NCBI GenBank assembly: GCA_023399215.1
Contig: JAEWQJ010000033.1
Coordinates: 124,001 to 188,000, forward strand
Length of the DNA stretch: 64,000 bases
Source: Methanobacteriota archaeon
GTDB taxonomy: Archaea; Halobacteriota; Methanosarcinia; Methanosarcinales; Methanosarcinaceae
Direction of reading: 5' to 3'
A program made the position numbers and the translations under genes. The notes beneath the pieces are model-generated. The model saw only the letters and a list, made by a program, of their open reading frames with translations. It searched no databases and was not told the DNA's origin. Positions 36,263-45,975 of the stretch are shown one piece after another. Each line of letters opens with the position of its first letter. The stretch's first letter is position 1.

Positions 36263-37144
36263 ATGATTATCGGCGTATTGGGGCCCGAAGGCTCATACTC
36301 GGAAAAGGCAGCACAAATATGGATCATGAAACATCGGCTAGATAATGTAAAAGTTCACTACTTTGCAGACATAGAGGACGCATTTCTGGCTGTGGTACAG
36401 GGAAAATCCGATCTCTCGATAGTTCCGATAGAAAACTCTATTGAAGGTTCTGTAGGCGTTACTCTTGATTTACTTCTTGAGAATGGGGTTGAGATAGTCG
36501 GAGAGATTGTTGTCAAAATAGAGCACTGCTTGCTCTCGAAAGGCGGGCCTGAGAAGATTAAGGTCATTCTTTCCCATCCTCAGGGGCTTGCCCAGTGCAG
36601 GCATTTTTTAAAAAAATATTTTCCTGAGGCTGAACTAAGGAGCACAGGCAGCACTTCCCATGCAGCAAGGCTTGCAGGAGAGTTTGAAGAAATGGCAGCA
36701 ATAGCATCTCCTGAGGCTGCAGAGTGCTACAGGTTGAAGGTTCTCCTTCCAAATATACAGGACAGAAAAGAAAACTACACCCGCTTCATTGCCTTGCAAA
36801 CCACAGGAAAAAACCCAGCTGAGCAGGTTTTATGCGCTACAGAAGATAAACCTAATAAGTCTGAGAATTCCAGCCGTTCAGCATTCAAGACCTCTATTAT
36901 AGTATATCTGGAAAAAGACAGGCCAGGCGCATTATACGAAATACTCGGGGCTTTTGCAAAGAACAAGATTAACCTGACCAGGATCGAGTCCAGACCTTCT
37001 AAAAAAGAACTTGGGGATTATTACTTCTATATTGATTTTGAAGGGCACACAAGTGACGCACTTATAAAAGAAACCTTAAAAGACATAAAAAATAAAACTG
37101 ATACCCTAAAAATAGTGGGTTCCTATCCCGCTTTCAAAACTTAA
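36263..37144 (+). CDS. pheA: prephenate dehydratase with ACT domain
   Basis: 293 residues. MIIGVLGPEGSYSEKAA begins the periplasmic-binding-like catalytic fold; residues IVPIENSIEGSVGVTLDLL and the TRF motif (ENYTRFIAL) are the dehydratase signatures. The C-terminal ACT domain has DRPGALYEILGAFA and NLTRIESRP, where phenylalanine binds to inhibit the enzyme. It converts prephenate to phenylpyruvate in phenylalanine synthesis. I prefer ATG 36263, where family alignment starts, although a GTG at 36206 with AGGA upstream, lying in a tandem repeat, would add 19 residues. No chorismate mutase domain is attached. Stands alone, not in an aro operon. Confidence 0.92.
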   Translation: MIIGVLGPEGSYSEKAAQIWIMKHRLDNVKVHYFADIEDAFLAVVQGKSDLSIVPIENSIEGSVGVTLDLLLENGVEIVGEIVVKIEHCLLSKGGPEKIKVILSHPQGLAQCRHFLKKYFPEAELRSTGSTSHAARLAGEFEEMAAIASPEAAECYRLKVLLPNIQDRKENYTRFIALQTTGKNPAEQVLCATEDKPNKSENSSRSAFKTSIIVYLEKDRPGALYEILGAFAKNKINLTRIESRPSKKELGDYYFYIDFEGHTSDALIKETLKDIKNKTDTLKIVGSYPAFKT

Positions 37145-37456
37145 GTGATCGTAGTTATTCCACTTTAAAACAAGTAAAAGGTTAGAAGTAAAATCCTGCG
37201 AATTTAGGCAGAAGGACATAAAGCAGTCTTAGTATATTTAAAACTGTAAATATAAAGACAAAAGTTAACAAAAATTGGATTGTTGTGCGAATCTAAAAAA
37301 TTCATATTCAGGAACGTGTACTTTTATATACTATCTTTTTCTATTCTCTTCCTAGAATATCTTCTGACAGTATATTTACATGTTTCATAAATACAGAATT
37401 CTTTCTCATAATTATTTAAGATCACAGCCTTTTTCCAGGCTGCAAAAGGGAGCGAG
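37145..37456. other. promoter region of the MoxR operon
   Basis: 312 AT-rich bases, no gene. Presumed promoter of the five-gene unit that follows; no single TATA box stands out. Confidence 0.45.
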
Positions 37457-38350
37457 ATGGCTCTGAGTATTGAAGAAATAGTAAACAAGCACGAATCAAC
37501 TTTAAAAAAATATAGAGGATTCTATACCCTTGCAGACCTACTTGCAACTTATTTTGTCCTTTATGTCCTTTTCGTGCTTTTCAATATGAGAGATTTATTT
37601 TTAATGTTTAGCATCTTCGAACCTTATACCGGTGCGAAATACAGCATTCTGGGCTTTGGGATTGTTTTTGAAACTCTAGGGCTTATTATTCTGGCTTTTG
37701 TCCTCTCCCTTATCCTTACAGCTATCAGGCATTACAGGGCTGAAAAGAAAGATGCTATTGCCCTTATAGAAGAGACACACCCTGTACTAAGGGAGAGATT
37801 GAGGACTGCCTATGATAACCGCAATACGGATAACATTATTGTCCGGGACCTCATAGGCGGAGTCATAATCGATTCAAAACCCGTACAGTCCTCTTCCTTT
37901 CTTGACAGGAGAAAACTTACAAAAGACCTGGTTGTAATAGTTTTTGCAGTTACCATTCTCGCATATGTTGTCGGAACCGGATACCAGACAACTCTCAGCC
38001 CTACTGACCTTAACGGAGTAATTGACAAACTTCCCTTAGTTTCGAATTCAAACTCTGACCTTTACCCCGTAGAAGAAAACGGCGGGACCTCGAATAACAC
38101 CAGCCAGGAAAATATATTCGGAAAACCTGCTGTTGTTGTGGTAGAAGGTAAAGATGTTGATCTGACGATTCCTCCGGGTACAGGTCAGGGCTTTACAAGC
38201 CAGGAAACAGGAGAGCAGACAAACGAGTCATTTACCCAATCAGACCTGGTAAATCCTGAAGCAGCGGCTTCTCAGGCTTATTATGATAATTTACCTGAAG
38301 GATACAAGAGCGTTATCCAGAGTTACTTTGAAGGACTTGCAGAAGAATAA
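37457..38350 (+). CDS. membrane protein opening the MoxR operon, DUF7502-like
   Basis: 297 residues. Two closely spaced membrane segments (about 25-45 and 65-90), a cytosolic loop, a third segment near 160-180, then an acidic, Gln/Asn/Ser-rich extracytoplasmic tail. GGGAGCGAG precedes ATG 37457. I recall proteins of this shape beside MoxR genes in haloarchaea and methanogens, sometimes labelled DUF7502, but the assignment is from memory and weak. Position suggests it is part of the MoxR-VWA membrane complex. About 200 bases separate it from the MoxR gene. Function unknown. Confidence 0.65.
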   Translation: MALSIEEIVNKHESTLKKYRGFYTLADLLATYFVLYVLFVLFNMRDLFLMFSIFEPYTGAKYSILGFGIVFETLGLIILAFVLSLILTAIRHYRAEKKDAIALIEETHPVLRERLRTAYDNRNTDNIIVRDLIGGVIIDSKPVQSSSFLDRRKLTKDLVVIVFAVTILAYVVGTGYQTTLSPTDLNGVIDKLPLVSNSNSDLYPVEENGGTSNNTSQENIFGKPAVVVVEGKDVDLTIPPGTGQGFTSQETGEQTNESFTQSDLVNPEAAASQAYYDNLPEGYKSVIQSYFEGLAEE

Positions 38351-38547
38351 TTTGGAACATTTATATAAAGTTGGATTTATCTGAATTCAGGTTAATCGAA
38401 GGTTGTCTAAAAGCAGTTTTTGAATAACAGACAGTGTACTGGAGATACACTGCTCTGGAGAGATACTGCTGAAGGAGCACAGGTAACATCCAGAAAAAGT
38501 GGGCTTTTTAAGCCTCTAAAAACAGAAACTTAAAGGGTGAAGCGGAT

Positions 38548-39522
38548 ATGAATGAAAATAATACCGATTCTGGCCAGGCTGCCATAACCTACCAGAACGC
38601 AGGCACAATTTTCAAAAGTTTTTTTGAAGATATTGGGAATGTTGTGGTGGGCCAGAATAGAGTAGTGGAGCAAATCGTGATCGCAATACTCTGTGAAGGT
38701 CATGCCCTTGTTGAGAGCAATCCAGGGCTTGGAAAAACGCTTATGATATCCACGGTATCAAAGGCAATGAACCTGAAATTCAGCAGGATCCAGTGTACTC
38801 CTGACCTCATGCCCTCTGACATTACAGGGACAAACGTTATTGAAGAGCAGGACAACAAAAAAGAATTCAGGTTCCAGCCAGGGCCGGTCTTTGCAAATGT
38901 TGTTCTTGCGGATGAAATCAACAGGGCATCCCCTAAGACCCAGTCAGCCCTGCTGGAAGCTATGCAGGAAAAACAGGTAACAGTCGGAAACGACACCTTC
39001 ATGCTTGACCGTCCCTTTTTCATTCTTGCCACCCAGAACCCCATAGAAATGGAAGGCACATATCCCTTGCCTGAAGCCCAACTTGACCGTTTTCTCCTAA
39101 AAATCCTTGTAGATTATCCTTCTCATGAAGAAGAAATGGAAATAATAAACCGCTATACGAAATCCGAAGTTCCAAAAATTTCCAGGGGCCTTGATAAATC
39201 CACACTCCTCGATTTGCAGAAACTCACCAGGCAGGTCCCAATCTCCGAGGAACTAAAGCAGCGTGTCCTTTCTATTGTGGGTATGACAAGGAAAGACAAA
39301 GAACATATCGAATACGGAGCATCTCCGCGAGCATCCATCGGCCTTATCCTTGCCGCAAAAGCCAGAGCCTTAGTAGAAGGCAGGAACTTCGTAAGCAAAG
39401 AGGATATCGATTATATGGCATATCCGGTTCTCCGCCACAGGCTTATCCTGACCTTCGAAGCCGAAAGAAGCGGGATGACTCCTGATCAGGCTATTGAGGA
39501 GATTATCCGGAAGCTCAAATGA
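38548..39522 (+). CDS. MoxR-family AAA+ ATPase
   Basis: 324 residues. Walker A reads SNPGLGKTL, a slight variant of GxxGxGKT; Walker B is VLADEINRASPKTQ, and the sensor region is LATQNPIEMEGTYPLPEAQLDRF cut short here: ATQNPIEMEG then PLPEAQ and DRF. C-terminal helical lid with GASPRASIGLI. MoxR ATPases act as chaperones that insert cofactors into, or remodel, VWA-domain partners through MIDAS sites. GGGTGAAG precedes ATG 38548. The DUF58 and two VWA proteins follow in the usual order, making a full cassette. Highly typical length and sequence. Confidence 0.93.
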   Translation: MNENNTDSGQAAITYQNAGTIFKSFFEDIGNVVVGQNRVVEQIVIAILCEGHALVESNPGLGKTLMISTVSKAMNLKFSRIQCTPDLMPSDITGTNVIEEQDNKKEFRFQPGPVFANVVLADEINRASPKTQSALLEAMQEKQVTVGNDTFMLDRPFFILATQNPIEMEGTYPLPEAQLDRFLLKILVDYPSHEEEMEIINRYTKSEVPKISRGLDKSTLLDLQKLTRQVPISEELKQRVLSIVGMTRKDKEHIEYGASPRASIGLILAAKARALVEGRNFVSKEDIDYMAYPVLRHRLILTFEAERSGMTPDQAIEEIIRKLK

Positions 39523-39633
39523 AACCTGAACCTGGGACTCCCAGATCAGGGAAGGAACTGTAGAATAAATTAAAATACCCCTGAAGGTTTTTCCGGGTCC
39601 GGAATAAACCGGACTTTTTATTGACGATCCAGA

Positions 39634-40515
39634 ATGACTCGCACAAAACAAAACATCGAAACGGATTTTTTCAGGCAGCTTGACCGCTTTACCTTCTCTG
39701 TCCGGAAAAGGGTATCAACCGTTTACGCCGGAAACCGACCCTCAACCCGAAGCGGACACGGCATCGATACCATCGGGTTCAGAGAATATGATCTTAACGA
39801 CAGCCTGAAAGATATCGACTGGAAAGCCTATGCGAGAACTGAAAAGCTCTATGTGCGGCAGTTTGAGGAAGAGAAAACCCTTACAACCCATATCCTTCTG
39901 GACGCCAGTAAAAGTATGGACTACCCTGAAAAAGGGACTTCGAAGTTCGAATATGCTGCCATGCTCGCTGCAGGCTACGCCTACATGGTAACAAAATATA
40001 ACGATAGGTTCGCAATCTCAACCTTTGCACAGGAAATCGATATACACAAACCCAGCCGCGGGAGAAAAAACCTTTTACGTGCAATTGATAGGCTGACAGA
40101 GCTTGACCTATCTGGAAACACTTCCATCGGGGAAGCTGTCATAAAGTACAGCCGGGAAATCAAGTCCAGATCCCTTGTAATCCTTATTTCGGACTTTCTT
40201 CAGGAACCCGAGGCAATAGAAACCGCAGTTTCCAGGTTATCTGACCATGACCTGATTTTGATCCAGGTGCTAGATCCCACGGAAAAAGTGCTCCCTATTC
40301 AGGGCAATAGCAAGCTTATAGACCTTGAAACCGGAGAAGAAGTCAGGACTTATGTTAGTGAGAAGTTTAAAGAACGCTATCTTAAAAAGCTCGATGATCA
40401 CAGCGCAAGGATTAAAAAAGCCTGTATGAAGACAGGGGCTGAATTCTATACTTTTACAACCGACACCCCTATTTTTGATGCTTTCTACTATACCATCAGG
40501 AGAAGGAGACGCTAA
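39634..40515 (+). CDS. DUF58 / VWA-like protein of the MoxR cassette
   Basis: 293 residues. RPSTRSGHGIDTIGFREYD is the DUF58 signature (R-x(3)-G-x(4)-REY), and LLDASKSMDY supplies the MIDAS DxSxS of the VWA half. DUF58 proteins are partners of MoxR ATPases and connect them to membrane VWA proteins. There is no signal peptide, so it faces the cytosol. The gap to the MoxR stop is 111 bases, and the next gene starts two bases after its stop, so these are one operon. GATCC-type upstream sequence offers no clear ribosome site. Confidence 0.9.
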   Translation: MTRTKQNIETDFFRQLDRFTFSVRKRVSTVYAGNRPSTRSGHGIDTIGFREYDLNDSLKDIDWKAYARTEKLYVRQFEEEKTLTTHILLDASKSMDYPEKGTSKFEYAAMLAAGYAYMVTKYNDRFAISTFAQEIDIHKPSRGRKNLLRAIDRLTELDLSGNTSIGEAVIKYSREIKSRSLVILISDFLQEPEAIETAVSRLSDHDLILIQVLDPTEKVLPIQGNSKLIDLETGEEVRTYVSEKFKERYLKKLDDHSARIKKACMKTGAEFYTFTTDTPIFDAFYYTIRRRRR

Positions 40516-40517
40516 AA

Positions 40518-42401
40518 ATGCCTTTTGAAAACCCCCTTGCTCTTATCGCTCTCCTGAGTGTAATCCCGCTTATTATTATTTACATGCTCCGTCCCAGACC
40601 GAAGGTACTTGCAATTCCTTCGCTCATGTTTGTCCTTAAACTCGAGAGGGAAAGAAAACGGGTATACGCATCACTTACCAAAATTGTGCAGGACCCGCTT
40701 TTCCTGATCCAGCTCTTGATGCTTATTCTTCTTTCCATTGGCGCAGCAGGGTATTACTACACTTCACAGGAACCGCTGAGCGGAGAGCATACAGTGCTGA
40801 TCCTTGATACCTCTGCAAGTATGCAGGTTGATTCTCGTTTTGATGATGCTGTTAAGATTGCTGATGGTTATGTGAGCAAGAAAAACAGCATAATCCTGGC
40901 TTCGGATACGCCTCGTCTTGCTCTTGATGGAGACGGCGCGTCCGCTGCAAAGGACATTCTCAGTAAGGTTCAGCCAGGAGCAGGTACTGCCGACCTGTCC
41001 GCAGCCATAACTACAGGTATGCGTCTTTTATCAAAAGAAGGAGGGGGAAGAATCATCGTTATTTCGGATTTCACGAATTCGAAAGGAGACGATCCTGTTA
41101 GTTCCAAAAATCTGGCTGAGTCTTATGGGATTTCAGTCAATTTTGTAAAAGTCGGAAAGCCTGCCGATAATATAGGAATCATCAACGGATGGATTGAAGC
41201 TACGGACGGAAAATACGGCTACACAGGTGTAATTAAAAACTACAAAGATCAGAACGAAAAAGTTGAAATCGAGACTGGAACAGGGTCTTCTGGGAACTCA
41301 ACGTCATTTTCCCTTAACGTTCCCGCAGGCGGAACAAAACAGTTCACACTTGAAAACCTTGGGCCAGGGATTACAACGGTTCAGCTTAATGTGAAAGATA
41401 GTTTACCTGTTGACAATAAAGCTTACATTTCCATTCCAGATACTTTAGAGCAGCGTATACTCTATATCACTGATGACGGGAAACTACCTTCGAAAACGGC
41501 ACTCTCCCTGCTTCCTAACAGCAATCTCAGTGTCGTAAAAGCCGTGCCTTCTTCCCTTGACAATTACACACTTGTAGTGCTTGCGCAGAAAGAAACTCCA
41601 GTTGCTAGTAATTCAGTAGATACAATTGAAAATTATGTAAGAAACGGAGGCAATGCAGTTTTCATCGCAAGCGGCGCCTTAGCCCCCGAGAAAACTGAAG
41701 TTGGCCTGATTAAGATCTTGCCTGTAAAGCCTACCGGAATTGAGAACGAAACAAATGGAACCGATCTTGGAGTTAAGGAAGTTCAGCAGAGCAGTATTAC
41801 AAAGGACATTAGAAGTGATGAAATCTCAGTCCACACATACCTGAACGCAACTGAAAGAACCGGCTCGACAACTCTGGTAGCTCTAGAAAATGGAGTTCCT
41901 ATCTTGAGTTACTGGCAGGTAGGTAAAGGGACCGTTTTCTATATGGGACTGGATGACGAACTTGGGGACAATACCTGGAACAATTTCCATAACTTACCTG
42001 AGTATCCTGTGTTCTGGATAAAACTTGTTGAATGGCTTGGGGGAACAGGTGATATTTCTGAATATAACCTGAATACAGGTACTTTGACGTCTCTTTCGAA
42101 AACTCAAGAAATCAGGACTCCATCGAAAACTTTCACTTCAAACCATATTCTCTTTGATGAGGCGGGAATTTACGAAATTTCAGGAAAGAAGATTGCAGTC
42201 AACCTTTATAATGACAAGGAATCAAACACAACAGTTGACGCATCTAATGTTGTTCAGCGGGCGGTTGCGGAAGATAAGTCCAACCTTGTGAGGGCTGATA
42301 CTTATACTGCCAAAAATGACATTACTGATTACCTGATAGTAGTTATGTTCCTCCTCATGCTAGTTGAAATTATGATCGTGCGCCGGCGGGGTGAACTATG
42401 A
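40518..42401 (+). CDS. BatA/BatB-like membrane VWA protein
   Basis: 627 residues. An N-terminal BatA segment (NPLALIALLSVIPLIIIYML, then RPRPKVLAIPS), a second membrane helix near residue 70, a VWA domain with LILDTSASMQ (MIDAS), a CARDB-like beta region, a GATase1/BatD-like region around 300-480, and a C-terminal membrane helix. GGAGACGC precedes ATG 40518. The gene overlaps the next by four bases (ATGA at 42398), so translation is coupled. Related proteins in Bacteroides (aerotolerance Bat) and Francisella (MoxR-VWA) act in envelope stress; this role is inference. Confidence 0.85.
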   Translation: MPFENPLALIALLSVIPLIIIYMLRPRPKVLAIPSLMFVLKLERERKRVYASLTKIVQDPLFLIQLLMLILLSIGAAGYYYTSQEPLSGEHTVLILDTSASMQVDSRFDDAVKIADGYVSKKNSIILASDTPRLALDGDGASAAKDILSKVQPGAGTADLSAAITTGMRLLSKEGGGRIIVISDFTNSKGDDPVSSKNLAESYGISVNFVKVGKPADNIGIINGWIEATDGKYGYTGVIKNYKDQNEKVEIETGTGSSGNSTSFSLNVPAGGTKQFTLENLGPGITTVQLNVKDSLPVDNKAYISIPDTLEQRILYITDDGKLPSKTALSLLPNSNLSVVKAVPSSLDNYTLVVLAQKETPVASNSVDTIENYVRNGGNAVFIASGALAPEKTEVGLIKILPVKPTGIENETNGTDLGVKEVQQSSITKDIRSDEISVHTYLNATERTGSTTLVALENGVPILSYWQVGKGTVFYMGLDDELGDNTWNNFHNLPEYPVFWIKLVEWLGGTGDISEYNLNTGTLTSLSKTQEIRTPSKTFTSNHILFDEAGIYEISGKKIAVNLYNDKESNTTVDASNVVQRAVAEDKSNLVRADTYTAKNDITDYLIVVMFLLMLVEIMIVRRRGEL

Positions 42402-44884
42402 ATATATCCCTTGAACACCCGGAAATGCTTTTACTCATCATTCCTGTAACAATTGCCGGGTTCTATCTCCTGCGGAAAACAAAAACGAAGATTGTGGAAT
42501 GGAGGATGCTTGTAGCTTTCCTCCTTGTACTCGCTTTGGCTGCTCCATTTACAACGGTTACGCAGACTGTTAATGAAGACAATCCTTCACTTGTATTAAT
42601 TCAGGATAAGACCTCAAGTATGGGGCTTTTTTCTAATGAAACAGGTAACGACCTGTATAAAGCCCTTGCAGCTGATACATCTACGACCTTAGTCCAGCTT
42701 ACAGGTGATAAAACAAATCTTGGGGACGCTGTAACTCAGTATTCTGGTACTGGTAATCAGATTGTTCTTGTTACTGATGGAAACAACAACTCCGGGAAGA
42801 GCCTTGATGATGCCCTCGGATTTGCCAAAGAAACCAATACTTCAGTCTACCTTGTCGAGCCTGAACTTAAGACAAATGACCTCAGTGTCGAAATTCTGGG
42901 AGACAAAAGTGTAGTTGTGGATAACCCGAACGAATTTGATATAATTGTCCGTCAGGCTTCAAATCAAAGTGTTAGCTATTCCTATGAAGCATACGTAGAT
43001 GGGGAACTTTCCCAAAGTGGCGATGTTACTCAAAACTCAACGCAGTATAGTATTACCCCCAATCTCAGGCACACTTTTAGCACTCTTGGTGCTCACAATA
43101 TCAGTGTAAAGATTACTCCTTCCGGAGACGATCTGAACAGTATTAACAATAAATTTTATAAATCCGTGTATGTAATTCCCAAACCAAAGCTCACTCTCGT
43201 TACCAGTGAGCCAAATTCACCCCTTGCTCAAATCCTTAATAAACTTTACAACACCTCTGTTTTCACTACTTATCCTGGAGCAAGTGCTCTGAATAGTAGC
43301 AAAACTCTGGTACTTGATAACCAGTTCGCCGATAATCTTACGGAAACTCAAGTAAAAGAAATCAGAAAGTATGTCACTAATGGGGGTGGACTGGTAGTTG
43401 TAGGAGGAGAAAGAGCATATAATTACGGCAATTATCTTAATTCCTCGTTTGAAAAAATCCTACCTGTGCTTTCAAAGCCTTCCGAATATAAGGGAGGACG
43501 AAACCTTGTCCTGATCCTTGACGTTTCTCCCAGTACTGAGGATCACAAAACCCAGGGAGACATCCTGGGAAATGCCATATATATTCTTCAGAACGAAAAT
43601 CTCAAAGATGCAAATGCTGAAGTTATCGCATTCGGAAGCAAGGGATACGATGTTTCCGGAGGTTTTGTTTTCCTAGGACTTGCGCAGAACCAGGCAACTC
43701 TTAAAGACAAAATTGAGCGACTGACTTCTGACAAGGAGAGCAAGACCTCCTTAGATGCAGGACTCAACTTTTCAAAGGAAATGCTTACTGGCAAGGAAGG
43801 TGAACTTGATGCTGTTATTATTTCAGATGGAGCAATCGAGGATTCCTACAAGACAAGCATTCAGGCTGCAAAAGAACTGCAGAAACTCGGTGTAAACCTG
43901 TACTTTATTCATATCCGTTCAGTAGCTCCTTCCCAGATTGACAAATTCAGAAATTATTATGCTGAGATGTTTATGAAGGAACTCGGGCTTGAGAAAAACT
44001 ATTTCCACATTAATATGAGTGAAAGAGCAAACATAGTCTTTGAGTCAACCGATAAATCTCAGGAAGAAGAGAACGAAGAAGAAAAAGAGACAGAAGAAAA
44101 TGCAACTTCTGATTATTCTCTCTATGTTTATTCACCAAATAGCTTCATTACGAAAGGTGTAAACCTTACTTCCAATATCACAGGATATAACGATGTGACT
44201 CCAAAAGCCGGGGCCGAACGTTTGGTTATAACTACTTCAAACGGAAAACCAGTACTTACCACATGGCGCCTCGGACTAGGAAGAGTTGCAGCTTTTACCA
44301 CAGACAATGGACAAGGGGACAGCTCTCGCTGGGCGACTAATGTTTATAACGGATCGAATGCCAAACTGATTTCAAGCATGATCAATTGGGCAATAGCGAA
44401 CCCGAGAGCTGAAGAAGGAACTGTTGTGGACAGCCCGGATACCTGGCTTGGCACTCCCTCCAACCTGACGCTTACGATGTACGACGAAGGAATCCCGCAG
44501 CTAAAACTGGATGGTAATGCTCTGGACCTTGCTCTAACCGGAAAGAATACCTATGAGACAACTGTGAATCCGGATAGTATTGGAATTCATGATATCTCAG
44601 GTTATCCACTTACAGTAAATTATCCACTTGAGTACAGGGATGTAGGGCTCAATGAGGATATAGAACCTCTTGTCCTTGCGACCGGAGGGGAAATTTACAA
44701 TGAGAAGGATGCAAGAGCCCTTCTACTGAAAGACGCGCGGCAGAATTCAGTGAAACAATCTGATGAGCAGGTAAGCCTGAAAGTGTATGTACTACTTGCT
44801 GCGCTTGTACTTTATCTTGGAGAAATCCTTGCCAGGCGCATAAGGGAAATGAGAAAGCTCAAGAATGCGCAGGTTGAGACCTAA
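42398..44884 (+). CDS. large membrane VWA protein of the MoxR cassette
   Basis: 828 residues. N-terminal two-helix BatA-like anchor, a degenerate VWA (LIQDKTSSMG), a CARDB-like beta segment, a GATase1-like region (GGGLVVVGGERAYNYG), then a second, full VWA with LILDVSPSTED and an E-rich stretch (about 555-570), and a final helix ending in basic residues. It overlaps the previous gene by four bases and ends the operon; a strong hairpin follows 28 bases on. Two VWA domains in one chain, one apparently defective at the MIDAS serines, suggest one binds and one scaffolds. Exact function unknown. Confidence 0.82.
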   Translation: MNISLEHPEMLLLIIPVTIAGFYLLRKTKTKIVEWRMLVAFLLVLALAAPFTTVTQTVNEDNPSLVLIQDKTSSMGLFSNETGNDLYKALAADTSTTLVQLTGDKTNLGDAVTQYSGTGNQIVLVTDGNNNSGKSLDDALGFAKETNTSVYLVEPELKTNDLSVEILGDKSVVVDNPNEFDIIVRQASNQSVSYSYEAYVDGELSQSGDVTQNSTQYSITPNLRHTFSTLGAHNISVKITPSGDDLNSINNKFYKSVYVIPKPKLTLVTSEPNSPLAQILNKLYNTSVFTTYPGASALNSSKTLVLDNQFADNLTETQVKEIRKYVTNGGGLVVVGGERAYNYGNYLNSSFEKILPVLSKPSEYKGGRNLVLILDVSPSTEDHKTQGDILGNAIYILQNENLKDANAEVIAFGSKGYDVSGGFVFLGLAQNQATLKDKIERLTSDKESKTSLDAGLNFSKEMLTGKEGELDAVIISDGAIEDSYKTSIQAAKELQKLGVNLYFIHIRSVAPSQIDKFRNYYAEMFMKELGLEKNYFHINMSERANIVFESTDKSQEEENEEEKETEENATSDYSLYVYSPNSFITKGVNLTSNITGYNDVTPKAGAERLVITTSNGKPVLTTWRLGLGRVAAFTTDNGQGDSSRWATNVYNGSNAKLISSMINWAIANPRAEEGTVVDSPDTWLGTPSNLTLTMYDEGIPQLKLDGNALDLALTGKNTYETTVNPDSIGIHDISGYPLTVNYPLEYRDVGLNEDIEPLVLATGGEIYNEKDARALLLKDARQNSVKQSDEQVSLKVYVLLAALVLYLGEILARRIREMRKLKNAQVET

Positions 44885-44912
44885 GCTTGAAAATAAGAAA
44901 AGACAGCATAAG

Positions 44913-44934
44913 GAACCCCATCAGGGGTTCTTTT
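44913..44934 (+). terminator. terminator of the MoxR operon
   Basis: GAACCCC, loop ATCA, GGGGTTC, then TTTT. Perfect seven-base stem 28 bases after the stop codon. Confidence 0.8.
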
Positions 44935-44990
44935 AAGTTTTCAGAAAAACTTTCCAAGTTTTCAGTAAGCTTTCTCACAGAACAATCTTT

Positions 44991-45019
44991 GAAACCCCTT
45001 TAAATTAAGGGGTTTCTTT
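44991..45019. terminator. second hairpin between convergent genes
   Basis: GAAACCCCTT..AAGGGGTTTC, ten-base perfect stem with six-base loop TAAATT, followed by TTTA. It may stop transcription from both sides, since the next gene is convergent. Confidence 0.65.
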
Positions 45020-45067
45020 AAGAATTATTAAAATCTCAGCGTACCCTTTGAGAGATCCTGAAAACTG

Positions 45068-45664
45068 TCATAAATACGTTAGAATATTCAGGGTGATCTG
45101 CCCGAAAAAACCTGCAAAAACCGGCACTATAAGGTTATCATCAATTTTATTGACTGCAGTTTCCGTAAGGGTTGCAAGAAAAGCCATCACTAGAGAAACA
45201 ATGGGATTTCCGAGAATAAGCAGCCCTATGAAGAAATCAATAAGAAATTCCGAAGCTGAGCCTTCAATCGATTTGTCATTTTTAAAGAGTTTTTGAAAAA
45301 CTCTCCTCTTTCCGTAGAATTTTCCAATGATGGCTGCAGCCAGGTCTCCGAAGGTGGTCATAAGGATTGCAGCGTAAGCGACCTCTCGGCTGAACAGAGA
45401 TATTACTGAAATTGCTCCGAGCGCAAAGAAGATATGCCCTCCGAAGCGATCAGCTTCACATTTTCTGTACATAATATGGAAAAAAGGTATTCGAATTCCA
45501 TGCTCGACCCGGAAGTAGTCAAGAACGAGAACACCTACAAGAAACAGCATGAGTACCCATAGGATTGTTTCCTTTCCACAAAATTGGTATACAAGCACTA
45601 TCAGGACTGAAACCAGGTGCACACTTTTTCTCAAGATTTCAAAGAAGAATTCTCTGGACGGCAT
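45068..45664 (-). CDS. polyprenol/dolichol kinase-like membrane protein
   Basis: 198 residues with about six membrane segments. LRKSVHLVSVLIVL, then DYFRVEHGIRIPFFHIMYR, and the conserved FGDLAAAIIGKFYGKRR followed by KSIEGSASEF match the SEC59/DGK1/VTE5 group of CTP-dependent lipid kinases. It would phosphorylate dolichol or another polyprenol to make the glycan carrier lipid. AGAGAAG precedes ATG 45664. A sugar nucleotidyltransferase lies 0.3 kb away on the same strand. Both support a surface-glycan role, in line with the GT2 genes elsewhere in the window. Length is normal for archaeal members. Confidence 0.82.
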   Translation of the reverse strand: MPSREFFFEILRKSVHLVSVLIVLVYQFCGKETILWVLMLFLVGVLVLDYFRVEHGIRIPFFHIMYRKCEADRFGGHIFFALGAISVISLFSREVAYAAILMTTFGDLAAAIIGKFYGKRRVFQKLFKNDKSIEGSASEFLIDFFIGLLILGNPIVSLVMAFLATLTETAVNKIDDNLIVPVFAGFFGQITLNILTYL

Positions 45665-45975
45665 GGCAAAAAGACTTCTCTGGATCTAGTATAAAGTTAT
45701 ATCTGTTTCAGCGTGTCTTTCGTTCTACGTGCCCTGAAAACTTCACAGATGCCTGTCAAAAGATGAATATGAAAAATAAACAGCGTATCGAAATTTAATT
45801 AGAGTTTCAAAAAGCAATTTTAACCTGAATCAACCAAGACTCCAAAAAAAAAAGTTCAACATGAAGCAACCAAAACTCCAAAAAAAAAAGTTCAACATGA
45901 AGCAACCTGAAAAATGAGGATTCAGAAGTCCAGTCAATTTATTCAGACTGGGCTCTGTCCTTTGAAATTCGAATT
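45665..45975. other. intergenic with short A-rich direct repeat
   Basis: 311 bases. 45828-45908 holds three units of CATGAAGCAACC-AACTCC followed by ten or so A. No gene seen. Confidence 0.55.
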
